From an uncultured Chitinophagales bacterium (GTDB lineage Bacteria > Bacteroidota > Bacteroidia > Chitinophagales > Chitinophagaceae), in contig CAMPIQ010000062.1 in the NCBI GenBank assembly GCA_946886475.1, forward strand, positions 1 to 20,314: DNA of 20,314 nucleotides. Reading direction: 5' to 3'. The notes beneath the pieces are model-generated. The model was not told where the DNA came from. It ran no database searches and saw only the letters and a list, made by a program, of their open reading frames with translations. The position numbers and the translations under genes are program-made. Each line of letters starts with the position of its first letter. Positions within the stretch are counted from its first letter, which is position 1. Positions 1-6,155 of the stretch are shown one piece after another.

Positions 1-76
1 GGATACCGGCGAAGCAAACCCACGAAACTGGTAATTCTACATCCTGTTTCGGAATTCTTCATCACCTTTGCCTCCC

Positions 77-592
77 ATGACAGAATATTTCAAAGCAGGT
101 AAACTGGTTGCTATTTTCGGACTGAAGGGTGAATTGATCTTAAAACACAACCTTGGTAAAAGGTCAACACTCAAAGATGTTAAGGCCATCTTTACGGAGG
201 AGGGAAAACAAAGTTTCATTCCCTGGTTCATTGAAAGTACCCGGATAAAAAACGAGGATGAGACCGTATTGAAACTGGAAGGCATCAACGACAGGGAACA
301 GGCGCTCCAACTAACCCAGAAAGAGGTCTGGCTTCCTGAAGCAGAATTCAAAAGATTATCTGCAAAGTCATCACCGGTAAATCTGTTAGGATACCAGGTA
401 GTGGAAGAAAATAATGTGCTGGGTATAATTAACGAAGTGATTGAACAGCCCCACCAGGTGTTATGCCGCATTGAGATCAATGGCCGTGAAGCTTATATTC
501 CGCTTCATCAGGAATCCATGGTCAGGATCGACAACAAAAAAAAACAGGTTATAGTTTCACTGCCTCCAGGATTACTGGAAATTTATCAGTAG
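77..592 (+). CDS. rimM: Ribosome maturation factor RimM
   Basis: RimM binds ribosomal protein S19 and assists late assembly of the 30S head and 16S rRNA processing in the cytoplasm. The 172-residue product has the family's usual length and two-domain layout: an N-terminal RimM barrel (about residues 5-86, opening YFKAGKLVAIFGLKGEL) and a C-terminal PRC barrel (about 95-170) ending LPPGLLEIY, the family's typical closing motif. A TTG nine bases upstream (68) is in frame, but ATG at 77 puts the conserved barrel at the expected distance from the start. rpsP normally precedes rimM; the 76 bases upstream are too short to identify it, and none of their three frames gives a recognisable S16 tail. 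The 3' end overlaps the convergent DinB-like gene by 44 bp. Confidence 0.95.
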   Translation: MTEYFKAGKLVAIFGLKGELILKHNLGKRSTLKDVKAIFTEEGKQSFIPWFIESTRIKNEDETVLKLEGINDREQALQLTQKEVWLPEAEFKRLSAKSSPVNLLGYQVVEENNVLGIINEVIEQPHQVLCRIEINGREAYIPLHQESMVRIDNKKKQVIVSLPPGLLEIYQ

Positions 593-1157
593 AGATGCCC
601 ACTGCCTTCAGGGCATTCCTGGCCTGGATCATATGTCTTTGCTGGTGAGCTACAAGGAAACGCAGTATGTCGCCCAGCTTCAATCTGATAAACCGGCTGA
701 TGGAAACGGGGATCCTTATATTATTCAGGTTCCTGCGCCTGGCCACTTCAAGAATATGAAGGTATTTATTCTGGTGCTGAAGAAATTCACTGAACACAGC
801 ATCTACATTCTCACCTTTGGAAGGAATGAATGCTTTGCCGGTCTTCATTTTATTTTTTATCTCATACACATTGGTTGGACTGATCATCCTGGTAAAATAA
901 TTTCCCCAGAAGCCAGGCACAAACCATGCACTCAGATCTTTGGTGATATGTACCATTGATTTTTCAATGATGGGTAAATAATGCCTGTTGTATAAATTCA
1001 GATGTTCCAGTGTCTGGGCAACACTCCATGTGCCTTCTTTTGAAGTATAATTCAATTTGATAGGATCGGCGGTCTTTAAGTGTTCTGCGGCTGCAATGAT
1101 CTGCCTGATATCCTGTTCCAACTGGTCGATAAGTTCTTCGCTTTTAAATTTTTTCAT
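549..1157 (-). CDS. DinB/YfiT-family four-helix protein (putative metal-dependent)
   Basis: This 202-residue protein fits the DinB superfamily, four-helix-bundle proteins that often carry a His-triad metal site and act as thiol S-transferases or are uncharacterised. Visible marks are WSVAQTLEHL (His52) and the C-terminal HQQRH (His171, His175), which give the expected three-histidine set, plus the usual N-terminal long helix. The substrate cannot be told from sequence. It is unrelated to DNA polymerase IV, also called DinB, which lies divergently next to it. The start is an ATG (complement of 1155-1157) without a Shine-Dalgarno. A near -7 element (TATTTTG) lies about 35 bp upstream. The last 44 bp are antisense to the end of rimM, so the two genes are truly convergent and overlapping. 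Confidence 0.85.
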   Translation of the reverse strand: MKKFKSEELIDQLEQDIRQIIAAAEHLKTADPIKLNYTSKEGTWSVAQTLEHLNLYNRHYLPIIEKSMVHITKDLSAWFVPGFWGNYFTRMISPTNVYEIKNKMKTGKAFIPSKGENVDAVFSEFLQHQNKYLHILEVARRRNLNNIRIPVSISRFIRLKLGDILRFLVAHQQRHMIQARNALKAVGISTDKFPVILEAVKL

Positions 1158-1220
1158 CTTATGGTTTTTGAGGCTTGTATTAATTATTCAAAATACAGAC
1201 CAGGCCAGTGCTCCTTAGCA

Positions 1221-1242
1221 ATCACGTCATATGGCCATCACG
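1221..1242. promoter_or_regulatory. Possible operator in the divergent dinB-like / Pol IV gap
   Basis: Two direct copies of ATCACG (1221-1226 and 1237-1242) flank and touch the perfect 8-bp palindrome ATGGCCAT (1231-1238), midway in the 153-bp gap between two divergent genes. Such placement suits a shared regulator site. It does not match a LexA box that I know for any phylum. Purely structural evidence. Confidence 0.2.
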
Positions 1243-1299
1243 AGGTAAATATTACACATGTCCTCAATTTTCCATGGACTTAATTCTCAGGTTTTTACT

Positions 1300-1307
1300 T
1301 AGGTTTG
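1300..1307 (+). promoter_or_regulatory. Candidate -7 promoter element of Pol IV gene
   Basis: TAGGTTTG is a perfect match to the Bacteroidota -7 consensus TAnnTTTG. It ends three bases before the GTG start at 1311. If used, the mRNA would be essentially leaderless. I see no good TTTG -33 element at the usual spacing, so this is tentative. It overlaps a TTG that would be an alternative start codon. Confidence 0.35.
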
Positions 1308-1310
1308 ATT

Positions 1311-2477
1311 GTGGATGAACCTGTTCGTCATATCGCACATTTTGATCTGGATGCATTTTTTGTTTCTGTTGAAATATTAAAAGATCCTTCGCTCAAAGGT
1401 AAACCAATCATTGTTGGCGGAGATGGCCAGCGGGGAATAGTAGCTGCCTGCAGTTATGAAGCCAGGAAATATGGCATAGAAAGCGCCATGCCTGCCATCA
1501 CTGCGCGAAAACTTTGTCCTCATGCCTTATTTCTGAAAGGTAGTTATCATGATTACAGCAAATATTCAAGGATGGTAACACAGATTATTGCCGATTCTGT
1601 TCCTCTTTATGAAAAAGCATCTGTGGATGAATTCTATATCGATCTGACAGGCATGGATAAATTTTTTGGTGTGCGTGAATATACCCGTCAATTAAGAGAA
1701 AAGATCATAAACGAAACCGGGCTTCCTATATCTTATGGTTTATCTACCAGTAAACTGGTGAGCAAAATGGCAACCAATGAAGCAAAACCAAATGGATATC
1801 TGGAAGTAGCTCCCGGAAAAGAAACGGCTTTCCTCTGGCCGCTAACTGTAGATAAAATCCCGGGTGTTGGAAAACAAACCCAGGTAGAACTTCATAATCT
1901 TGGAATATTCACCATTGAACAGATCGCACATACACAGGTTGACCAACTTGAGAACAGGTTTGGAAAATGGGGCAGGAAGCTATGGGAAAAAGCACATGGA
2001 ATTTCTCATTCTGCCGTGGAACCTTATAGTGAGCAAAAATCCATATCACATGAAAATACTTTTCATGAGGACGGTGATGATATGAATTTTCTTTTCAGTG
2101 AACTGGTAAGGCTAACCGAAAAAACTGCATATAGTTTAAGGGAAGAAGAAAAACTTACCGGATGCGTAAGCATTAAATTAAGATATGCAGATTTTACAAC
2201 CGTATCAAAGCAGGAAGTGATCGATTATACTGCACTTGATAATTTACTGATCGCAAAAGTGAAATACCTTTTTGAAAAACTATACAGGAAAGGGGAAAAA
2301 GTAAGATTACTGGGCGTGAAATTCAGTCACCTTGTACCCATGACCATTCAAATGAATTTATTTGATGATGCCATGGAAAAACTTGAATTATTCAAAGCAG
2401 TTGATCATATCAGGAACCAGTTTGGTTCCGGATTGCTTACTAAAGCATCTGCACTTAAAAGAAAAAAGGAAGAATAA
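1311..2477 (+). CDS. dinB: DNA polymerase IV (Y-family translesion polymerase)
   Basis: Y-family polymerase that copies past damaged template bases with low fidelity. With the GTG start at 1311 the protein has 388 residues. Motifs in order: FDLDAFF with metal ligand Asp12 and steric-gate Phe17; YEARKYGI; SVDEF with catalytic Asp106-Glu107; YGLSTSKLVSKMATNEAKP; the thumb helix-hairpin-helix DKIPGVGKQTQVELHNLGI; and a little-finger domain. A beta-clamp-binding peptide QMNLF sits at 347-351, but 37 residues follow it, whereas in E. coli the motif is at the very end. No ATG is available: the frame opens after TAA at 1281 and offers TTG 1305 or GTG 1311. GTG is preferred because AGG lies 7 nt upstream and the TTG is inside a promoter-like box. 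Confidence 0.95.
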   Translation: MDEPVRHIAHFDLDAFFVSVEILKDPSLKGKPIIVGGDGQRGIVAACSYEARKYGIESAMPAITARKLCPHALFLKGSYHDYSKYSRMVTQIIADSVPLYEKASVDEFYIDLTGMDKFFGVREYTRQLREKIINETGLPISYGLSTSKLVSKMATNEAKPNGYLEVAPGKETAFLWPLTVDKIPGVGKQTQVELHNLGIFTIEQIAHTQVDQLENRFGKWGRKLWEKAHGISHSAVEPYSEQKSISHENTFHEDGDDMNFLFSELVRLTEKTAYSLREEEKLTGCVSIKLRYADFTTVSKQEVIDYTALDNLLIAKVKYLFEKLYRKGEKVRLLGVKFSHLVPMTIQMNLFDDAMEKLELFKAVDHIRNQFGSGLLTKASALKRKKEE

Positions 2478-2503
2478 GTTTGTTAACATGAAATGATTTA
2501 GAT

Positions 2504-2538
2504 GAACTTTGAACCTTCAAATTTGAACTTTAGACATT
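2504..2538 (+). repeat. Degenerate 7-bp tandem array (GAACTTT type)
   Basis: Five consecutive heptamers can be read between Pol IV and the dipeptidase: GAACTTT, GAACCTT, CAAATTT, GAACTTT, AGACATT, starting at 2504, 2511, 2518, 2525 and 2532. It ends 11 bp before the dipeptidase ATG. The same GAACTTT word recurs in the array upstream of adenine deaminase at 18416. Confidence 0.6.
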
Positions 2539-2549
2539 AAACTATAAAT

Positions 2550-3917
2550 ATGACAACAATTTGGAAAGAATACCAGGATAAGAACCAGCAACGTTTTCTT
2601 GATGAGATGCTTGAATTACTACGCATTCCTTCCGTTAGCGCAAAGTCGGAACATAAAGATGATATGCGAACCTGTGCGGAGCTTGTAAAAAAACGTTTGC
2701 TTGAATCTGGTTGTAATAAGGCCGAGGTGATGGATACTGCAGGACATCCCGTAGTGTATGGCGAAAAGATCATTGATCCTTCCAGGCCAACCGTATTGGT
2801 TTATGGACATTATGATGTGCAGCCACCGGAACCTTTGGAACTATGGCATAGCGGGCCCTTTGAACCCGTGATCAAAGAAGGAAAGGTATATGCCAGGGGT
2901 AGTGCTGATGACAAAGGGCAATTTTACATGCATGTAAAAGCGCTCGAGATCATGACCAAAACCAATAGTCTTGAGACCAATATCAAATTCCTGATTGAAG
3001 GCGAGGAAGAAGTAGGTTCACCTAATCTGGCCGGGTTTGTTGCTAAACATAAAGAAATGCTGAAAGCAGATGTGATCCTTATCAGCGACAGTTCATTGTT
3101 AAGCATGGAAAATCCTTCACTGGATATTGGTGTACGCGGCCTCTCGTATATAGAAGTAGAAGTTACGGGTGCCAACCGCGACCTGCACAGTGGTACTTAT
3201 GGTGGAGCAGTGGCCAATCCCATCACCATTCTTTCCAAAATGATCGCTTCAATACATGATGAAAATAACCACATCACCATTCCAGGTTTTTATGATGATG
3301 TTGTGGAAGCCACGCCGAATGAAAGGGAACTGATGGCAGAAGCACCCTATGATGAAAAAGAATACAGGGATGAACTGGGTGTAAAAGAACTCTGGGGAGA
3401 AAAAGGATATACCACCAATGAAAGAACAGGTATACGCCCTACTGTTGAGATCAATGGCATCTGGGGAGGATATACCGGAGAGGGGGCCAAAACGGTTTTA
3501 CCATCAAAAGCTACAGCTAAGATCTCCGCCAGGCTGGTGCCAAACCAGTCATCGAAGAAGATCACAGAAATATTACTTGAACATTTTAAAAAAATAGCGC
3601 CGGCTTCAGTTACGGTTCATGCTTTTGAACATCATGGCGGGGAACCTTACATGACACCTATTGACAGCAAGGGCTACCAGGCGGCATCAAAAGCACTGCA
3701 AACTACTTTTGGCAAAACACCCATACCGGTAAGAGGTGGAGGAAGTATCCCAATCTGTTCTATCCTGGAAAAAGAACTTGGCGTTAAGATCGTATTTATG
3801 GGATTTGGCCTTGATAATGATAACCTGCATTCTCCCAATGAAAAATATAATCTGGAGAATTATTATAAAGGAATTGAGACCATCCCGTTTTTTCATAAGT
3901 TTTTTGCCCAGCAATAG
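2550..3917 (+). CDS. M20-family dipeptidase (CNDP/PepV-like metallopeptidase)
   Basis: A 455-residue cytoplasmic di-zinc peptidase of family M20, subgroup of carnosinase-like dipeptidases, expected to cleave dipeptides. Visible catalytic elements: GHYDVQP (metal ligand His87, with Asp89), SADDKG (bridging Asp120), EGEEEVGS (catalytic base and ligand Glu153/154), ISDSS (Asp180), the lid-domain RDLHSG (His213) and C-terminal LHSPNEK (His427). The lid/dimerisation domain, about residues 195-380, is full length. There is no signal peptide. The substrate is not predictable beyond dipeptides or related acyl-amino acids. The ATG at 2550 has no Shine-Dalgarno, only an A-rich run, as usual in Bacteroidota. 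It follows Pol IV on the same strand after a 72-bp gap that holds a heptamer array, so a shared transcript is possible but not shown. Confidence 0.93.
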   Translation: MTTIWKEYQDKNQQRFLDEMLELLRIPSVSAKSEHKDDMRTCAELVKKRLLESGCNKAEVMDTAGHPVVYGEKIIDPSRPTVLVYGHYDVQPPEPLELWHSGPFEPVIKEGKVYARGSADDKGQFYMHVKALEIMTKTNSLETNIKFLIEGEEEVGSPNLAGFVAKHKEMLKADVILISDSSLLSMENPSLDIGVRGLSYIEVEVTGANRDLHSGTYGGAVANPITILSKMIASIHDENNHITIPGFYDDVVEATPNERELMAEAPYDEKEYRDELGVKELWGEKGYTTNERTGIRPTVEINGIWGGYTGEGAKTVLPSKATAKISARLVPNQSSKKITEILLEHFKKIAPASVTVHAFEHHGGEPYMTPIDSKGYQAASKALQTTFGKTPIPVRGGGSIPICSILEKELGVKIVFMGFGLDNDNLHSPNEKYNLENYYKGIETIPFFHKFFAQQ

Positions 3918-3926
3918 ATAAAATGA

Positions 3927-3956
3927 AAATGCTAAATGCTAAATCATAGGCTAAAA
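3927..3956 (+). repeat. Short heptamer repeat (GCTAAAT)
   Basis: GCTAAAT occurs twice head to tail at 3931 and 3938, with a third related unit GCTAAAA at 3950. It sits between the dipeptidase stop and the terminator. It is shorter than the other arrays but has the same 7-bp period. Confidence 0.45.
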
Positions 3957-3973
3957 GCCTGGGGTTACATTTT

Positions 3974-4012
3974 ATAATAAAAGCCGTAAAGTAATTTTAC
4001 GGCTTTTATTAT
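3974..4012. terminator. Perfect hairpin terminator, probably bidirectional
   Basis: A perfect 17-bp inverted repeat (arms 3974-3990 and 3996-4012, loop GTAAT) has the GC core GCCGTAAA/TTTACGGC and A- and T-rich outer arms, so it gives a U-tract on either strand. It lies 56 bp after the dipeptidase stop and would end that transcript. Confidence 0.85.
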
Positions 4013-4020
4013 TTTAGGAT

Positions 4021-4140
4021 ATGTATAAAGATCATTTGCGGGCGCACATCGTAAAAAAACCTGATGAGCTGGAAAACAAGAAAGACATGAACCCTGTTAC
4101 ATTAAAGGTCTTACACGAACTGTATAAACTGCCGGAATAA
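4021..4140 (+). CDS. Possible small protein of 39 residues, unknown function
   Basis: An ATG at 4021, eight bases after the terminator hairpin, opens a 39-residue frame ending PVTLKVLHELYKLPE. The composition is charged and soluble (many Lys, Glu, Asp), with no membrane segment and no motif that I recognise. An in-frame TAG at 4015 fixes the ATG as the earliest start. Codon choice resembles its neighbours, but at this length an open frame is expected by chance fairly often. It could also be the remnant of a longer gene. No Shine-Dalgarno at a useful distance. Confidence 0.3.
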   Translation: MYKDHLRAHIVKKPDELENKKDMNPVTLKVLHELYKLPE

Positions 4141-4218
4141 GATCAAAAGGGTAAATCCTGTAAAAAAATAACTATAGCTTCATGGCATTATTCTTTCACC
4201 CGGGTAAGTTAAAAAACC

Positions 4219-4620
4219 TTGATTAAAATACCACCTAAAGAAAAATTACGACTGGATAAATACTTATGGGCCATTCGGTTATTTAAAACCAGGACCCAGG
4301 CTGCTGAGGCTTGTGATTCCGGAAAGGTAAAACAAAACGGTACGGGTGTGAAAGCTTCGAAAAATGTAAGTATCGGGGATGAATACGAGATCAAAACAGA
4401 AGCAAAGAAATGGGTGATCAAGGTAACAGCGCTGTTATCTAACCGGGTGGCTTATGCGGAATCCATCAAACATTATATAGACCTCACTCCGGCTGAAGAA
4501 TCAGAAAAAACAAATTTTCAGACTGCTTCTTTTCATACAGGTAAAAGACATAGCAAGATAGGCCGTCCAACCAAAAAACAAAGAAGAGAACTGGATGAGT
4601 TTCTTGATGAGGATGAATAG
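4219..4620 (+). CDS. Hsp15-like S4-domain RNA-binding protein
   Basis: A 133-residue protein with an N-terminal S4 RNA-binding domain (about residues 9-70: RLDKYLWAIRLFKTRTQAAE, then KVKQNG, then GDEYEIK). The basic and acidic C-terminal tail begins GKRHSKIGRPTKKQRREL. This layout is that of Hsp15/HslR, which binds stalled 50S subunits carrying peptidyl-tRNA and helps recycle them. Assignment to the family is firm; the exact role in this phylum is inferred. The only plausible start is TTG at 4219: the frame opens after TAA at 4210 and no ATG occurs before the S4 domain. The gene lies alone between a small ORF and a response regulator. Confidence 0.88.
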   Translation: MIKIPPKEKLRLDKYLWAIRLFKTRTQAAEACDSGKVKQNGTGVKASKNVSIGDEYEIKTEAKKWVIKVTALLSNRVAYAESIKHYIDLTPAEESEKTNFQTASFHTGKRHSKIGRPTKKQRRELDEFLDEDE

Positions 4621-4706
4621 TTTATTTTTCAACTTCAAAATCTACCGTTCTACCGAACGAATTACCCTCCCTGTCCAAGTAAATAAGGCCTGGACCTCTA
4701 TTTTTT

Positions 4707-4714
4707 TAGATTTG
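4707..4714 (+). promoter_or_regulatory. Candidate -7 promoter element of response regulator
   Basis: TAGATTTG is a perfect TAnnTTTG match 63 bp before the ATG at 4778, giving a leader of roughly 55 nt. No clear TTTG is present at the -33 position. Confidence 0.4.
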
Positions 4715-4777
4715 TCTTCTGCTGAATATTTCGACGGTCGCAACCAGACCTGCTTCTTTATTGAGATCAACTAACTT

Positions 4778-5176
4778 ATGCAAAAAAACACCATTCTTTG
4801 GGCAGACGATGATGCCGATGACCTACTCATGATGCGGGAAATTCTGATGAAGAATGGACAGCATTTTGAATTGGTGGAAGTAAGAAACGGCAGGGAAGCG
4901 CTCGATTATTTGAATAAGGCAAGAATTAAGGGTAAACTGCCCTGTCTTGTTATTCTGGATATTAACATGCCTATCCTGGATGGGAAAAAAACGCTTTCCA
5001 TAATTAAAGAGGATAAAGAACTGAAAGCTTTACCTGTAGTGATGTTCACTACTTCCAATAGCGAGCTGGACAGGATGTATTGCCAGAAATTTAATACCAG
5101 GATGATTACCAAACCACCGGATTTCCAAACGCTTCAGTCTACCGTACTGGAAATGCTGCAGTTCTGTGCTTCTTAA
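4778..5176 (+). CDS. Single-domain response regulator (CheY/Rcp1-like)
   Basis: A 132-residue receiver domain with no output domain. Acidic pocket residues Asp10-Asp12 in WADDDADD, phosphoacceptor Asp61 in LDINMP, switch Thr91-Thr92 in MFTTS and Lys112 in ITKPP are all present, so it should accept phosphate. The ADDDADD start and KPP loop resemble the Rcp1-like subgroup that works with phytochrome-type or other PAS kinases, usually as a phosphate shuttle or protein-interaction switch. No histidine kinase is adjacent; the nearest is the hybrid kinase 6.5 kb away. ATG at 4778 gives the correct receiver start. It ends two bases before the convergent 73-residue gene. Confidence 0.92.
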   Translation: MQKNTILWADDDADDLLMMREILMKNGQHFELVEVRNGREALDYLNKARIKGKLPCLVILDINMPILDGKKTLSIIKEDKELKALPVVMFTTSNSELDRMYCQKFNTRMITKPPDFQTLQSTVLEMLQFCAS

Positions 5177-5178
5177 AC

Positions 5179-5400
5179 TTAAGGCTGATCAGATTCATTG
5201 CGCAGGGATATTTCAGCAGGATTTGATGAGGCTGTTCTTTTCTGATGTAATGCAATAGCCAGTTCGGTTACTCTTATTCTCTGAGACTGAACATCTTCCC
5301 ATAACGCCCCATTGATAAGAGCCGTTCTCAATTGTGCAGTTTCGGTCTCATATAAAAGTTTTAAAGTCTCAAGGTCTAGACTTGAAAGGTACTTATCCAT
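5179..5400 (-). CDS. Small protein of unknown function, 73 residues
   Basis: I do not recognise a family. The 73 residues (opening MDKYLSSLDLETLKLLYETE) look largely helical and amphipathic, with a polar, probably disordered tail ending RNESDQP. There are no cysteines, signal peptide or membrane segment. The regular hydrophobic spacing and ordinary codon use argue for a real gene. The preferred start is ATG at 5400; an in-frame GTG lies directly before it. Its stop is only two bases from the stop of the response regulator on the other strand, so the two are convergent and may share a termination region. A role with that regulator would be speculation. Confidence 0.6.
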   Translation of the reverse strand: MDKYLSSLDLETLKLLYETETAQLRTALINGALWEDVQSQRIRVTELAIALHQKRTASSNPAEISLRNESDQP

Positions 5401-5584
5401 CACAATTCATTTATCCGGTTATCCTTTGAGACACAAAATTTGTTCCTTCATTATGGCTCAGGTATTAATCATTGTAAATATTTTGATTTTATTAAGAACT
5501 GAGTTTAAAAAACGCAATTCCCAACTACCATCCTCCCTTCAAAAACAATTATTCATGCTTTTTATTTTGAAGCCTGGGGAACTA

Positions 5585-5635
5585 ATGAAACAATCTTACC
5601 TGCATATGACAAAGATCATAAGGATTCAGAAGTAA
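5585..5635 (+). other. Possible 16-residue leader peptide ahead of metal-uptake cluster
   Basis: ATG at 5585, four bases after a GGGGA run, opens a 16-codon frame (MKQSYLHMTKIIRIQK) whose stop lies three bases before a pair of competing hairpins (5638-5666). Position and size suit a transcription-attenuation leader. There is no strong run of one amino acid, and a frame this short is easily fortuitous. Confidence 0.2.
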
Positions 5636-5637
5636 AA

Positions 5638-5674
5638 CCTGTCCGGATCAGGAATCGGGTTCCCTGGCTTTTTT
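5638..5674 (+). promoter_or_regulatory. Mutually exclusive hairpins with U-tract (attenuator-like)
   Basis: CCTG (5638-5641) can pair with CAGG (5649-5652). The same CAGG, extended to CAGGAA, can instead pair with TTCCCTG (5660-5666, one bulged base), followed by a T run at 5669-5674. One fold includes a terminator-like stem and the other removes it, as in attenuators. The terminator stem is short, so this is a weak call. Confidence 0.25.
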
Positions 5675-5681
5675 AGTTTTG
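5674..5681 (+). promoter_or_regulatory. Candidate -7 promoter element of metal-uptake cluster
   Basis: TAGTTTTG is a perfect TAnnTTTG match that ends six bases before the ATG at 5688 and would give an almost leaderless mRNA. No TTTG lies at -33. If this is the true promoter, the hairpins just upstream are not transcribed from it, so the two ideas compete. Confidence 0.35.
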
Positions 5682-5687
5682 ATCCCG

Positions 5688-6053
5688 ATGAAATGGTTCT
5701 ATATTCCAATTTTACTGCTGATTGTATTCATACAATCAATAAGTAATGCAGTGACATTGGCAGGATTTAAATTAAACCAGGATTTCATTGCCAGTGTGCT
5801 TTGCATCAACAAGATGAAGCCGCTTTCAGATTGTAAGGGGAAATGCCAGCTGGCAAAGATGATGTCGGAAAACAATGAAGACGTACCGGCACACAATTCT
5901 ATCAGGCCAAACTTCAATCTGCAATTATTTACAGTGAGTTCTTTTGTCTGGAATATTCCACCTGCTTCTGAAGCATCCTCTCCAATGGCTGCACACCAGC
6001 CCATCTGGTTTTATCCTTCTCCGGTTGAATCCATTTTCCACCCACCTGCATAG
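5688..6053 (+). CDS. Small membrane-anchored cysteine-motif protein (C-x9-C-x3-C)
   Basis: A 121-residue protein with one N-terminal hydrophobic segment (about residues 3-25), acting as a membrane anchor or uncleaved signal. It is followed by a cysteine motif: Cys39, Cys49 and Cys53 in LCINKMKPLSDCKGKCQL. The rest is low in recognisable structure and ends with His/Pro-rich stretches (WFYPSPVESIFHPPA). I recall small Bacteroidota proteins with a similar CxNK...CxGKC signature near TonB receptors, but I cannot name a characterised family. Exported location plus three closely spaced cysteines suggests metal or redox chemistry. The start is ATG at 5688; a TTG at 5679 is in frame but inside a promoter-like box. 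It leads a same-strand cluster with the receptor, PepSY protein and DUF4625-like lipoprotein, supporting a part in metal acquisition. Confidence 0.75.
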   Translation: MKWFYIPILLLIVFIQSISNAVTLAGFKLNQDFIASVLCINKMKPLSDCKGKCQLAKMMSENNEDVPAHNSIRPNFNLQLFTVSSFVWNIPPASEASSPMAAHQPIWFYPSPVESIFHPPA

Positions 6054-6099
6054 TCTGTCCAACTCATACTTATATTTTTACGTTTCATGCTGTATCAGC

Positions 6100-6130
6100 T
6101 TTCATTGCACATGAGTGAGAAGTAATCTTG
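6100..6130 (+). promoter_or_regulatory. Candidate promoter of TonB-dependent receptor
   Basis: TTTC (6100-6103), 19 bases, then TAATCTTG (6123-6130). Both elements are one base off the Bacteroidota consensus TTTG-N19-TAnnTTTG, with correct spacing. It lies in the 102-bp gap before the receptor and would allow separate transcription from the small cysteine protein. Confidence 0.35.
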
Positions 6131-6155
6131 CGTGCAGGTTCTCCAAATTTTTGTT

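Noticed and set aside
1..76. Possible end of rpsP before rimM
   Set aside because: Expected from gene order, but no frame in this stretch gives a recognisable S16 C-terminus; one frame stops at 32-34 and another at 78-80 without identifiable residues.
633..959. Plus-strand open frame of 108 codons
   Set aside because: Lies wholly antisense to the DinB-like gene, which has clear family motifs; composition is that of a mirrored frame.
4642..4657. Two units CTACCGTT, CTACCGAA with 8-bp period
   Set aside because: Only two copies; too short to call an array with confidence.
5312..5635. Plus-strand open frame of 107 codons before the metal-uptake cluster
   Set aside because: Its first part is antisense to the 73-residue gene and the rest lacks coding character. 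Only the last 16 codons were kept, as a possible leader peptide.
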